Below, piece after piece: positions 8,406-17,087 of a stretch of DNA of 64,000 nt (the stretch's first letter is position 1; each line of letters begins with the position of its first letter). Position numbers and translations under genes: made by a program. A model generated the notes under the pieces. The model was not told the origin of the DNA. It did no database searches and saw nothing but the letters and a program-made list of their open reading frames with translations. Source of the stretch: VFBF01 sp034440275 (GTDB lineage: Bacteria; Pseudomonadota; Alphaproteobacteria; Caulobacterales; Aquidulcibacteraceae); contig JAWXBS010000024.1 in assembly GCA_034440275.1 (NCBI GenBank), positions 1 to 64,000 on the forward strand, in the 5' to 3' direction.

Positions 8406-8505
8406 AGCCGCTTCCGATCCGATAGAATTGGATCGGGGCTCTAGATTGTTGTTCGGCCGCATTTTCTTTCGACGAACCGGCATCCGCTTCGTCGGAATGC
8501 TCTAG
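8402..8505. repeat. CTAGAGC-bounded palindromic repeat between rnd and ppx
   Basis: The element is bounded by CTAGAGC (8402-8408) and its complement GCTCTAG (8499-8505). Internally it folds as two hairpins: CTAGAGCC (8402-8409) with GGCTCTAG (8437-8444), enclosing CCGATCC (8414-8420) with GGATCGG (8430-8436); and CGACGAA (8470-8476) with TTCGTCG (8488-8494). It resembles dispersed CTAGAGC-type intergenic repeats of alphaproteobacteria. Its terminal TAGs serve as the stop codons of both convergent flanking genes, and its structure suits a bidirectional terminator. Confidence 0.8.
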
Positions 8506-9983
8506 TCCGGCTGGACGACGCCCGCCGGTACGCCGAGGACAGTCGCCAAGACATCGAGCCGCTTGACCGCCTGCTCCGTTATCACGCGTCCGTGCGTGCG
8601 ATCCGTCCGTAGCGTGAGCTTCCCGTCCGCAAGCGTCAGATCGAAGGCATCGAGGATCGGTTCCGCACGCCCGCTGAGGTCGGCGCCCAGACGCAATGCA
8701 GCGCCCAGCGCCGCCGCCGCCCTACGTTGCTCCTCGGTCAGCAGGCGCAGATATGCTTCTTCTTTGTCCGGCGCGGAGCGCGTCACGCGGTGATGTACCG
8801 CTGCGGCGAGAAAAGCGCGCTCGGCGTGCGATATGCCCGCGAACGGCGCGCGCAGCACGAGATCGTAGATGATTTCGCTGCGCTGTTCGGGATGGAGCGC
8901 CGAGCCCAGATCGGCGAGCCGCGCAGCGGCGGCGCGCAGGATGCGGTCGCGCACGCGGTCGAACACCGGCGGTTGCGACTCGAAGAGCGGCGTCAGCCAC
9001 TTCTCCAGCGCTTCACCAAAAACACGCGCCCGCGGCGATGCGCCGACGAAGGCCTCTGCGCCCGCCACCAGCGGATGCGTCGCGCGCATCTGGCTGGCGA
9101 GATTTTCAATTAGCAGGCCTTCGCGCAGGCCGTAGGATGACAGGATCACGCGGTCGAACGCGCCCAGCGCCATCACGCGTTCCAGGACCACCGAAGCATA
9201 AGGCAAGGAATCCGCTCGCTTGGCGGCGGAGTCCTCGAAACGCTCCAGCGATTTCCGGCTCTGCTTGCGCACGAACTCCGCGACCCGCAGCACCTCGGCG
9301 CGCGTCATCTGGTGATGGTGCAGCACAGCGATGGGATGGCGACGCATGGCGATGTCGATGCGGCCGAGCGCGCGCCATGCGCCGCCGACGGCATGGAAGG
9401 CGCTGCCCTGCGCGGCGTCTTTCAGGACCGCCGACTGCTTCAGACACTCCGTCGCGACGGCGCCAACGCGATCAGGATCGAAGGGCTCGCCGTTCATCAT
9501 CGAGAACGGCCCGAGCGGCCACGTCTCGCCCCGACCCGGCCCATTGGAGCCTATCTCCACGAGTTCCAGGCTCGACCCGCCGAGATCGCCCACGACGCCC
9601 GTCGCTTCCGGCGCGCCCGCAAGCACGCCAAGCGCCGACAGACGCGCCTCTTCGGAACCCTCGATCACGCGCAGCGCAATCCCGGTTTCCTTGCGCACGC
9701 GATCGGCGAACTTCGCGCCGTCCTTGGCGTCGCGGACCGCGGCGGTCGCCACCGCATAGACGTCCTTCAGGCCCAAACCCTTGATAATGAGCGCAAAACG
9801 CGAGAGCGCCTTCAACGCCGTCTCGATCCCCTCCGGGGAGAGTTTCCCCGTGACCCCGAGATTGCGCCCGAGGCCGGCCATGACCTTCTCATTGAGGAAC
9901 GGCGTCAGCGCGCGCCCGTCCAGCCGGTAGGCCACAAGGCGCACCGAGTTCGATCCCACATCGATGACAGCCGCTTCGCGCAC
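8502..9983 (-). CDS. ppx: Exopolyphosphatase, Ppx/GppA family
   Basis: A 493-residue ASKHA-fold phosphatase that removes terminal phosphate from polyphosphate and/or hydrolyses pppGpp. The N-terminal phosphate loop VIDVGSNSVRL (residues 6-16), the second glycine-rich loop VVGDLGGSSLELVE (near 130), and the ATAAVRDAKDG segment are all visible. A helical HD-like C-terminal domain follows. It is the last gene of the hdaA-ppk1-VOC-ppx run, separated from the VOC gene by about 70 bases. The stop codon is supplied by the repeat element. Ppx and GppA cannot be separated by eye, but adjacency to ppk1 favours exopolyphosphatase. Confidence 0.92.
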   Translation of the reverse strand: MREAAVIDVGSNSVRLVAYRLDGRALTPFLNEKVMAGLGRNLGVTGKLSPEGIETALKALSRFALIIKGLGLKDVYAVATAAVRDAKDGAKFADRVRKETGIALRVIEGSEEARLSALGVLAGAPEATGVVGDLGGSSLELVEIGSNGPGRGETWPLGPFSMMNGEPFDPDRVGAVATECLKQSAVLKDAAQGSAFHAVGGAWRALGRIDIAMRRHPIAVLHHHQMTRAEVLRVAEFVRKQSRKSLERFEDSAAKRADSLPYASVVLERVMALGAFDRVILSSYGLREGLLIENLASQMRATHPLVAGAEAFVGASPRARVFGEALEKWLTPLFESQPPVFDRVRDRILRAAAARLADLGSALHPEQRSEIIYDLVLRAPFAGISHAERAFLAAAVHHRVTRSAPDKEEAYLRLLTEEQRRAAAALGAALRLGADLSGRAEPILDAFDLTLADGKLTLRTDRTHGRVITEQAVKRLDVLATVLGVPAGVVQPD

Positions 9984-10054
9984 GAGGGGGACTTAGCGGC
10001 GGGGCTGGGGCGGGGCAAGGCGCGGACCCCTGCGACTGATGCGAAGCTCCGAGA

Positions 10055-10435
10055 TCAGGCGGGCTGCAGCAGTTCCAACGTGTAGCCGTCGGGATCCTTC
10101 ACGAAGCCAATGAGCGTCGGTCCGAGACCGGGCACGGGCGCCGGCTCGCGCACCATGACGGCTCCCGCCTCGACCGCGCGTTTTGCGACGCTCACGACGT
10201 CCTCGAAATAGAACACGAGCTTGCCCGCGAACGCGTGCGGCGGACGTGCGATGTCATCGGTATATTGCATCAACACAACCGCGGCGCTGCGTCCCTCGAA
10301 ACCCATGACGATCTCGTCCATGTGCGGAAGGTTGAAGCGCTGCAGCTCTCTCATGCCGAACGCATGCGCGTAGAACGTCGCAGACGCCTCCATGTCGCGC
10401 ACCGCGATACCGACTGCGCCGAGATAGTTAGCCAT
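10055..10435 (-). CDS. VOC (glyoxalase/dioxygenase fold) protein
   Basis: A 126-residue single-domain vicinal-oxygen-chelate protein. The N-terminus (GAVGIAVRDMEASATFYAHAFGM) and the C-terminal FVKDPDGYTLELLQ are the standard two ends of the glyoxalase I/bleomycin-resistance fold, with the C-terminal Glu of YTLELLQ a likely metal ligand. The resemblance is closest to lactoylglutathione lyase, but the usual first-ligand His and Gln positions are not clear, so the substrate is open. It sits between ppk1 and ppx with gaps of 57 and 71 bases, probably in one transcript. Confidence 0.8.
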   Translation of the reverse strand: MANYLGAVGIAVRDMEASATFYAHAFGMRELQRFNLPHMDEIVMGFEGRSAAVVLMQYTDDIARPPHAFAGKLVFYFEDVVSVAKRAVEAGAVMVREPAPVPGLGPTLIGFVKDPDGYTLELLQPA

Positions 10436-10492
10436 GATGTGTCGCCTCGCCTTTCGCGCCTTCCGAAGCTTGCGACGAGCCTGCGGCCGCGT

Positions 10493-12718
10493 CTACTGCG
10501 GACGCACCTGCGGTGCGCGCGGTCCCACATGATCGAATGCAGGCGGAAGGTCGCCCTTCTGCGCGCGACCGCGGCCTGAGAGGCTCGGATTGCGCATGAA
10601 GTAGAGGTGGGCGGAAAACGGTTCGTCGAGTCCCGCACGGTCCACACGCGTGAACGAGCCGTCGGCGTTCATGTACCAGCTCTGCGCCTCGTCATTGAGG
10701 TTGGCGAGCATGATCTGCCCCAGCACCTGCTGGTGCACCGTCGGATTGAGGATCGGACACAGCACCTCGACGCGGCGATCGAGATTGCGCGGCATCCAGT
10801 CGGCCGAGGACATGAAGACCTTCGCTTCGGGATGCGGCAGCGCCTTGCCGTCGCCGAAGCAGACGATGCGTGCGTGTTCGAGGAAACGCCCGACGATGGA
10901 TTTGACGCGGATGTTTTCCGAGAGCCCCGGAACGCCAGGCCGCAAACAACAGATTCCGCGCACGACGAGTTCGATCTTCACGCCTTCCTGGCTTGCGCGG
11001 TAGAGCGCGTCGATCACCACGGGATCGACCAGCGAATTGAGCTTCACCCAGATGCTGCCGGGACGGCCCGCCTTCACGTGCGCGATTTCGGCGTCGATGA
11101 GTTCGAGCACCGTTTCCTTCAGCGAGATCGGCGAGATCGCGATGCGTTCGAGTTCCGCGGGCTTCGCGTACCCGGTGACGAAATTGAAGAGGCGCCCCGC
11201 ATCGCGACCGAACGCAGGATCGGCGGTGAAGAGCGAGAGATCGGTGTAAACGCGCGCCGTGATCGGATGATAATTCCCGGTGCCGAAGTGCGTGTAGGTG
11301 CGCAGGCCGTCGGCCTCGCGGCGCACCACGAGGCTGACCTTGGCGTGGGTCTTGTAATCGATGAAGCCATAGACGATCGACGCGCCGGCGCGTTCGAGAT
11401 CCTGCGCCCACTTCAGATTGTTCTCTTCATCGAAGCGCGCCTTGATCTCCACAAGGGCGGTGACGTTCTTGCCGGCTTCAGCGGCCTCGATGAGGGCCGC
11501 GACGATCGGGGAATTCTTCGAGGTGCGGTAAAGCGTCTGCTTGATCGCCACGACGTTCGGATCGGCTGCGGCCTGTCGCAGGAACTGCACCACCACGTCG
11601 AAGCTCTCGAACGGATGGTGGACCAACATGTCCTTGGCGCGGATGGCGGCGAAAATGTCGCCGCCGAAGTCGCGCACGCGTTCGGGGAAGCGCGGCTCGT
11701 AGGGTTCGAACTTCAGGTCCGTGCGGTCATCGACGATGAGATTGGACACCTGCGCGAGGCCGAGCATGCCTTCCGCGATCACCACGTCGTGGGGATCAGC
11801 TTCGATCTCGCGGATGATGAAATCGCGCAGGTCCACGGGCATGGATGCTTCGATCTTGAGGCGCACGATTTCGCCGAGGCGGCGCTGCTTCAGCAGCGTG
11901 CGGAATTCGCGCACGAGGTCTTCAGCTTCTTCGACGTTCTCGATGTCGCTGTCGCGAACGACGCGGAAGCAGCCTTTGGCGAGCACTTCGTAGCCTGGGA
12001 ACAGTTGATCAAGGAAAAGCCCGAGCGCCGTTTCCAGCGCGATGAAGCGCCGTTCCGCCGGCGCGCTCGCGACGCGGGTGGAGTCCCGCAACTCCAAGAA
12101 CCGCTCCACCTGCGTGGGCATGGGCACAAGGGCATTGAGCGCGCGCCCGTCCTCGCGCCGCTTCAGTTTCAGCGCCATGGCGAAACCAAGGTTCGGGATG
12201 AACGGGAACGGGTGCGCGGGATCGATCGCGAGCGGCGTGAGCAGCGGATAGACGCGCTCCTGGAAAAGCGGCCGCAGCATTTCGAGATCGAACGCTGTGA
12301 GATCGCCGGCGTCGAGCACGCTGATGCCCGCCTTCGCCATTTCCTTGCGCAGCGCCGCCCACCGCTCCTGCTGCTTGTTCATCAGCGCGGTGGCTTCTTC
12401 CTGCAGGCGCTCCAGCTGTTCCAGCGGGGTGAGACCGTCCTGGCTGCGCGTCTGGACGTTGGCCTTCACCTGCTCATGCAGGCCGGCCACGCGGACCATG
12501 TAGAATTCGTCGAGGTTGTTGGCCGAGATCGACAGGAAGCGCAGGCGCTCCAGCAGCGGGTGCGCGGGATTTTCGGCTTCCTCCAGCACGCGGGTGTTGA
12601 ACGACAGCCAGCTCTGCTCGCGGTTGATGAAGCGCTCGGGGCTCTCCATCGAGATCCCGGTCGCAGCGGCGCGACCTTGGGCGGCGCGGCGCTTGGCGGA
12701 TCGGGTCTCGGCAGTCAT
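10493..12718 (-). CDS. ppk1: Polyphosphate kinase 1
   Basis: A 741-residue enzyme that reversibly polymerises ATP gamma-phosphate into polyphosphate. The N domain begins with RFINREQSWLSFNTRVLEEA (near residue 29). The head domain follows, then two phospholipase-D-like C domains holding the autophosphorylated His region (IDYKTHAKVSLVVRR) and the second His (RFLEHARIVCFG, with SSADWMPRNLDRRVE after it). Length is typical. The N-terminal 25 residues are basic and variable. The ATG overlaps the hdaA stop by four bases (ATGA), so translation of the two is coupled. With ppx downstream, the block can both make and degrade polyphosphate. Confidence 0.97.
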   Translation of the reverse strand: MTAETRSAKRRAAQGRAAATGISMESPERFINREQSWLSFNTRVLEEAENPAHPLLERLRFLSISANNLDEFYMVRVAGLHEQVKANVQTRSQDGLTPLEQLERLQEEATALMNKQQERWAALRKEMAKAGISVLDAGDLTAFDLEMLRPLFQERVYPLLTPLAIDPAHPFPFIPNLGFAMALKLKRREDGRALNALVPMPTQVERFLELRDSTRVASAPAERRFIALETALGLFLDQLFPGYEVLAKGCFRVVRDSDIENVEEAEDLVREFRTLLKQRRLGEIVRLKIEASMPVDLRDFIIREIEADPHDVVIAEGMLGLAQVSNLIVDDRTDLKFEPYEPRFPERVRDFGGDIFAAIRAKDMLVHHPFESFDVVVQFLRQAAADPNVVAIKQTLYRTSKNSPIVAALIEAAEAGKNVTALVEIKARFDEENNLKWAQDLERAGASIVYGFIDYKTHAKVSLVVRREADGLRTYTHFGTGNYHPITARVYTDLSLFTADPAFGRDAGRLFNFVTGYAKPAELERIAISPISLKETVLELIDAEIAHVKAGRPGSIWVKLNSLVDPVVIDALYRASQEGVKIELVVRGICCLRPGVPGLSENIRVKSIVGRFLEHARIVCFGDGKALPHPEAKVFMSSADWMPRNLDRRVEVLCPILNPTVHQQVLGQIMLANLNDEAQSWYMNADGSFTRVDRAGLDEPFSAHLYFMRNPSLSGRGRAQKGDLPPAFDHVGPRAPQVRPQ

Positions 12719-13428
12719 GCGTCCTCCGGCAGGGTGTCTGAAGCGTCCTCATCGCCGCCGGGGTCCGGCGGGTCGAGGCCGAGGCTGCGCAAGGCCCGGG
12801 CCGCGATAGGCACCGAGATGGGCTTGCTGCCCCGAACATGGACCCGATCAATCGCCTCGGCCACGGCGTGAGCGGCGGCGAACGAGCGCTCCATGTGCGC
12901 CATCAGGTAAGTGGCTGCTTTATCCGACAATTTTATGAACCGAGCCTTGCAGAGCCGCGCCAAAACACGCGCCAGCAGCGCATCATCTGGTTCCTCGACC
13001 CGCTCTACCGCAAGGGCCGCAAGGCGTGAGCGCAAATCCTTGAGACCGACAGGCCACGCCTGCGGGGGCTCCTGCGCGGTCAGGAGGAGCGCACCCCCGC
13101 CGGTCCGGGCGGCATCCAGCAGGAGAGCAAGGTGCGGCTCGTCGGCGAACCGGTCGGCGTCGTCGATAACGAGTTTCCTCCCGCCGGTCTCGAAGGCGTC
13201 GAGCGCGCGGCCCTGCCCGTTCCAGACATCTGAGCCGACAATATCCGCCCACGCCCGCGCCATGTGCGTCTTCCCGGAGCCGCTGGGGCCGGCAAGCGCC
13301 AGCGCGCCGTTCGGCCAGTCGCGCCAACGGCCGAGCATGGTCCAGACGGTGCGGTTGGCGTCCCCGATCTCGAGGGTCGCGGAGGTGAAGTCCTCGGCGG
13401 CGGCGAACAGGCGCGGCTGGTCGGCCAT
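12715..13428 (-). CDS. hdaA: HdaA-type regulator of DnaA (regulatory inactivation)
   Basis: A 237-residue DnaA-related AAA+ protein without the DnaA DNA-binding domain. Walker A GPSGSGKTHMA is near residue 46 and Walker B LVIDDADRF near 86. Residues 4-8 (QPRLF) fit the QxxLF sliding-clamp binding motif, expected for a protein that stimulates DnaA-ATP hydrolysis when bound to the clamp. In Caulobacter hdaA likewise lies beside ppk. It is ten bases downstream of the DUF2066 gene and overlaps ppk1 by four bases, so all are likely one operon. The E. coli analogue is Hda. Confidence 0.9.
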   Translation of the reverse strand: MADQPRLFAAAEDFTSATLEIGDANRTVWTMLGRWRDWPNGALALAGPSGSGKTHMARAWADIVGSDVWNGQGRALDAFETGGRKLVIDDADRFADEPHLALLLDAARTGGGALLLTAQEPPQAWPVGLKDLRSRLAALAVERVEEPDDALLARVLARLCKARFIKLSDKAATYLMAHMERSFAAAHAVAEAIDRVHVRGSKPISVPIAARALRSLGLDPPDPGGDEDASDTLPEDA

Positions 13429-13438
13429 GGCGGCCTGC

Positions 13439-14491
13439 CTAGCGCCCCGCCGTGCGCAGGACGGGGCCCTGGGACGATTGCGCGAGTTGCAGGTTGTACC
13501 GCTCCAGCGCGCGGGAAAGATCTTCCACCGAGCCGCTGTGCGCGAACGTGACCACCGCGCCCTCGCGCCCGATGGCCTCGATGCGGATGTCGGAAATGGT
13601 CATTTGCGCGGCCTGTTCCAGCCCCTGCTTCACGCGGGTCCATTCCGGCATGTCGCGATAGAGCGCAGACACGACGATGCGGGTCCGTTGCGAGGCCTGT
13701 AGCGTGAGGCCCGTCTTCCATAGTGTCTGGAGGCGCGCGTTGGCCGCTTCCGCAAGGCGGCGATAGGCTTCCGGAAGACCGGCGTCGCCTCCCTGAACGG
13801 CCGCGCTTGCCTGCCCGCGCGGGGTCTGGGCGCCATTGGCGTCGTACTCGACGAGATCAGCCACGAGTGCTGCACCGGTCTGGCGGGCGGTGGCGACGAT
13901 GATGGTCTGTGCACCGGCGGCGGCGGCGATGGGCTGAAGCGAAGGCCAGTCTGCCCGCGCGGTGGGTGCGGCGATAGTGACAGGGAGAAGTTCTCCGCCG
14001 AATCCGCCCTGCTCCCAGGCCTGACGCCAGATGTCGGACGCGCCGTCAGCTGGGACGGGCTGGGTCACGACCAGCACCGGCGCGCCGCGGGCTTCAAGAA
14101 CCTGGAAACCGGCCGCCTGCAGGGCCGTGCGGACGCCGTTCGGGTCGAACCGGACCGCAAAGCGGCCGATATAGCGGGTGCCGGAGCGGCGCTCCTCTTC
14201 CACGTCCACGCTGCGCACAAGCTGGTTCAAGGACGCGTCTTCCGGGCGCGGGATGGTCAGGCGGGCCTGATCCTCTGCGCTCGTGATCCGGCGGGCGAGA
14301 CGCTCGAACCCGGCGCGCTGGGCGGCTGCCATGCCCTGCGTGCGCGCCTGCGCGCCATCGGGGGCAGTCTGGTCCACCCGGACCCCGGACACGAGGAAAA
14401 TGTCCCCACGGCCAGCCTGCGCAGCCGCAGGCCCCACAATGAACGCGCAGAAGGCTGCGCAAATCGCTATCAGTCCGGCCAAGCGGTGCAT
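13439..14491 (-). CDS. DUF2066 exported protein
   Basis: A 350-residue protein with a Sec signal peptide (LAGLIAICAAFCAFIVGPAAAQA, about residues 3-25). The mature part starts with a DIFLVSGVRVDQTAPDGAQAR segment typical of DUF2066, then an FxRLARRIT repeat-like unit and a long C-terminal region. This family is periplasmic or outer-membrane-associated with no known activity. The ATG at 14491 is chosen because the signal peptide starts there; the frame is open 45 codons further. It diverges from purM across 112 bases. In relatives, DUF2066 genes also lie between purMN and hdaA, often with a permease that is absent here. Confidence 0.8.
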   Translation of the reverse strand: MHRLAGLIAICAAFCAFIVGPAAAQAGRGDIFLVSGVRVDQTAPDGAQARTQGMAAAQRAGFERLARRITSAEDQARLTIPRPEDASLNQLVRSVDVEEERRSGTRYIGRFAVRFDPNGVRTALQAAGFQVLEARGAPVLVVTQPVPADGASDIWRQAWEQGGFGGELLPVTIAAPTARADWPSLQPIAAAAGAQTIIVATARQTGAALVADLVEYDANGAQTPRGQASAAVQGGDAGLPEAYRRLAEAANARLQTLWKTGLTLQASQRTRIVVSALYRDMPEWTRVKQGLEQAAQMTISDIRIEAIGREGAVVTFAHSGSVEDLSRALERYNLQLAQSSQGPVLRTAGR

Positions 14492-14603
14492 CGGGTCCTC
14501 GCCTTTTCGGGGCAGACCTAGCAATACCGCGCCCAAGCCGAAAGGCCGTCCGCTGACTGGTCTCACACGTCCCCCGGTTCCGAATCCTGCGATAGCGCCC
14601 TGC

Positions 14604-15614
14604 ATGACTTCCAAATCCTCCCTCACCTACCGCGACGCAGGCGTCGACATCGACGAAGGCGCGCGCCTCGTCGACCTCATCGGCCCCGCCGCGAAGGCCA
14701 CCGCACGGCCCGGCGCGAACGCAGCCCTCGGCGGTTTTGCGGCCGCCTTCGACCTGAAAGCCGCCGGCTTCACCGATCCCATTCTGTTGGCCACCACCGA
14801 CGGCGTGGGCACGAAACTCAAGGTGGCGATTGAATCGGGCCGTCATGAGACGGTCGGCGTCGATCTTGTGGCGATGTGCGTGAACGACCTCGTCGCGCAG
14901 GGCGGCGAGCCGCTCCTGTTCCTCGACTATTACGCGACCGGCAAACTCAACGCCGACGAAGCCGCCGTCGTCATCAAGGGCATCGCCGAGGGCTGCCGGA
15001 TCGCGGGCTGCGCGCTCGCCGGCGGCGAGACGGCGGAAATGCCGGGCATGTACGGCGCCGGCGACTACGATCTCGCGGGCTTCGCCATGGGCGCAGCCGA
15101 ACGCGGCAGCCTGCTGCCCCGCGACGTGGCCGACGGCGACGTCGTGCTGGGACTTGCTTCAAGTGGCCCGCATTCCAACGGCTATTCGCTCGTGCGCCGC
15201 ATCGTCGAGCGTTCGGGCCTCGCCTGGGATGCACCGGCGCCGTTCGCGAACGGCACGCTGGCGGAAGCGTTGTTGGCGCCGACACGCATCTATGTGAAGC
15301 CGCTGCTGCCGCTGATCCGCGATGGGCTCATCAAGGGGCTCGCGCACATCACCGGCGGCGGTCTGACGGAGAACGCGCCGCGCATGTTGCCGAAGGGTTG
15401 GCGCGTCGAGTTCGACTGGGCGGCATGGAAACGTCCTGCCGTGTTCGACTGGCTCGTCGAAACCGGCGACGTGCCGGAGGAAGACGCGCGCCGCACGTTC
15501 AACCTCGGCATCGGCATGGTGGCGGCTGTCGCGCCGAAGGACGCCGACGCTGTCGCGCAGCGCCTCGAAGCGGCCGGCGAAAAAGTCTTCAAGATCGGCG
15601 TGGTGCGGGCATGA
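14604..15614 (+). CDS. purM: Phosphoribosylformylglycinamidine cyclo-ligase
   Basis: A 336-residue AIR synthetase, fifth step of de novo purine synthesis (FGAM to AIR, ATP-dependent). Visible family features: YRDAGVDIDEG at the N-terminus, ATTDGVGTKLKVA nucleotide/Mg binding near residue 60, CVNDLVAQGGEPLLFLDY, GGETAEMPGMY near 145, and the C-terminal ITGGGLTENAPRMLP. The start is the ATG at 14604, which gives the normal length although the frame is open far upstream. The stop overlaps the purN start (ATGA), the standard purMN operon. Confidence 0.97.
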   Translation: MTSKSSLTYRDAGVDIDEGARLVDLIGPAAKATARPGANAALGGFAAAFDLKAAGFTDPILLATTDGVGTKLKVAIESGRHETVGVDLVAMCVNDLVAQGGEPLLFLDYYATGKLNADEAAVVIKGIAEGCRIAGCALAGGETAEMPGMYGAGDYDLAGFAMGAAERGSLLPRDVADGDVVLGLASSGPHSNGYSLVRRIVERSGLAWDAPAPFANGTLAEALLAPTRIYVKPLLPLIRDGLIKGLAHITGGGLTENAPRMLPKGWRVEFDWAAWKRPAVFDWLVETGDVPEEDARRTFNLGIGMVAAVAPKDADAVAQRLEAAGEKVFKIGVVRA

Positions 15615-16246
15615 CGCGCAGGCGCGTCGCCGTGCTCATTTCCGGGGGCGGCTCAAACCTGCAGGCGCTGCTCGATGCGCAAGGACCATTGTGTCCGTAC
15701 GAAATCGTACTCGTGGTTTCCAACAATCCGGGCGCCGCCGGTCTCGATCGTGCGCGTGAGGCGGGCATCGAAGCGGCGGCCGTCGATCACCGCGTGTTCG
15801 GCAAGGATCGCGCGGCGTTCGAACGATCGCTCGATGCGTTTCTCCGCGATCGCGATATCGAACTCGTCGCGCTGGCAGGGTTCATGCGCGTGCTGACGCC
15901 TTTCTTCGTGAATGCGTGGGCGAACCGCCTCATCAACATCCATCCGTCGCTGCTGCCTTCGTTTCCCGGTCTGGATACGCATGCGCGCGCGATCGCCGCA
16001 GGCGCAAAGCTCGGCGGCTGCTCGGTGCACTGGGTGACGGAAGGCGTGGATGCTGGGCCGATCATCGGTCAGGCGGCGGTGCCGATCCTGCCGGGCGATA
16101 CGCCGGCGACGCTCGCTGCACGCACGCTGGACGCGGAGCACATGCTCTATCCGGCGTGTCTCGCGCTCGTATGCGGCGGCGCGCCGCTCCTGCCGGGCGA
16201 CGCGCAGCCGATGCTGGTAAATGCGTTTATGGAGGACCGCGCGTAA
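15611..16246 (+). CDS. purN: Phosphoribosylglycinamide formyltransferase
   Basis: A 211-residue GAR transformylase that uses 10-formyltetrahydrofolate to formylate GAR in purine synthesis. The N-terminal phosphate loop is LISGGGSNLQALL. The catalytic Asn and His are in INIHPSLLPSF (near residue 108), and the catalytic Asp is in TEGVDAGPIIGQ. It overlaps purM by four bases. Its stop is six bases from the ndk stop on the opposite strand, so the two convergent transcripts must read into each other or end within coding sequence. Confidence 0.97.
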   Translation: MTRRRVAVLISGGGSNLQALLDAQGPLCPYEIVLVVSNNPGAAGLDRAREAGIEAAAVDHRVFGKDRAAFERSLDAFLRDRDIELVALAGFMRVLTPFFVNAWANRLINIHPSLLPSFPGLDTHARAIAAGAKLGGCSVHWVTEGVDAGPIIGQAAVPILPGDTPATLAARTLDAEHMLYPACLALVCGGAPLLPGDAQPMLVNAFMEDRA

Positions 16247-16252
16247 GCGAGA

Positions 16253-16675
16253 TCAGCCGACGATCTCGTCGTCCTTGAAGAAGAACCTGATCTCGGTCGC
16301 CGCGTTTTCGAGGCTGTCGGAGCCGTGGACGCTATTGGCCTCGATGCCAGAGGAGAACCTGCGGCGGATCGTGCCGGGAGCTGCGTTGTAGGGGTTCGTG
16401 GCGCCCATGATGTCGCGGTAGCGCGCGACCGCGTTGTCGCCTTCCAGCGCCTGCACGACGACGGGACCGGAGGTCATGAATTTCACGAGATCGCCGAAGA
16501 ACGGGCGTTCCTTGTGGACGCCGTAAAAGCCTTCGGCCTGCTCCTTCGACATGCGGATACGCTTCTGCGCGACGATCTTCAGGCCGGCGCCCTCGATGAT
16601 CGTGTTGATCTCGCCCGTCAGGCTGCGCGCGGTCGCGTCCGGCTTGATGATGGAAAACGTCCGCTCGACGGCCAT
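16253..16675 (-). CDS. ndk: Nucleoside diphosphate kinase
   Basis: A 140-residue NDP kinase that equilibrates NTP and NDP pools through a phosphohistidine. The active-site motif NSVHGSDS (His near residue 117) is intact, as are the ERTFSIIKPDA N-terminus and the ARYRDIMGATNP loop. The ATG at 16675 gives standard length; 13 more codons are open upstream. It is convergent with purN and probably has its own promoter in the 110-base gap to the I78-like gene. Confidence 0.97.
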   Translation of the reverse strand: MAVERTFSIIKPDATARSLTGEINTIIEGAGLKIVAQKRIRMSKEQAEGFYGVHKERPFFGDLVKFMTSGPVVVQALEGDNAVARYRDIMGATNPYNAAPGTIRRRFSSGIEANSVHGSDSLENAATEIRFFFKDDEIVG

Positions 16676-16785
16676 GGCCGGTTCTCCCGCTCTGTCAGGT
16701 ATTTTGGGCAACAATGAAATGGACGCGCTCTATAACCGGGCGCCCCCGCCCCGCCAAGCCGCCCATTGGGGAGAAAGCGCTACGT

Positions 16786-17076
16786 TCAGCCGCAGCGGAC
16801 CGAGCCGACCTTCTTGTCCGTGCCGAGGTGCAAATTCAGGCGATTGGGGTTGTGGTCCATCGTCACCATGCATTCCGCGCACACGATGCGGTGCGCCTTC
16901 GGCAGCCGCGTACGGTCGATGGCGCTTTCGTCCTGCCCTACGAGATAGACATACAGGCTTGCGTCACAGGTCTCCGCGCCGCCTGCGGGTCGGGAGTCGG
17001 GCGCCTCGTTCACGTTGATCGCCACGCAGGCGGCGAGCGCTCCGAAGGCAGCCGCGACGATGATCGGCTTCAGCAT
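16786..17076 (-). CDS. I78-type peptidase inhibitor lipoprotein
   Basis: A 96-residue protein with a lipoprotein signal (FGALAAC, lipid Cys near residue 16). The mature domain has the inhibitor I78 layout: an N-terminal CDAS...YLVGQDES, a central KAHRI, then VTMDHNPNRLNLHLG and a C-terminal VRCG, with cysteines able to bridge the ends. I78 proteins are small serine-protease inhibitors of the potato inhibitor type. The lipobox points to an envelope location. It starts 11 bases after holC, so it is probably co-transcribed with pepA-holC. An extra Cys pair (CAEC) is unusual. Confidence 0.75.
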   Translation of the reverse strand: MLKPIIVAAAFGALAACVAINVNEAPDSRPAGGAETCDASLYVYLVGQDESAIDRTRLPKAHRIVCAECMVTMDHNPNRLNLHLGTDKKVGSVRCG

Positions 17077-17087
17077 GATCGATTTCC

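Noticed and set aside
10607..12871. 754-codon plus-strand frame opposite ppk1
   Set aside because: A shadow of ppk1; no conserved motif, and the ppk1 frame has all catalytic residues.
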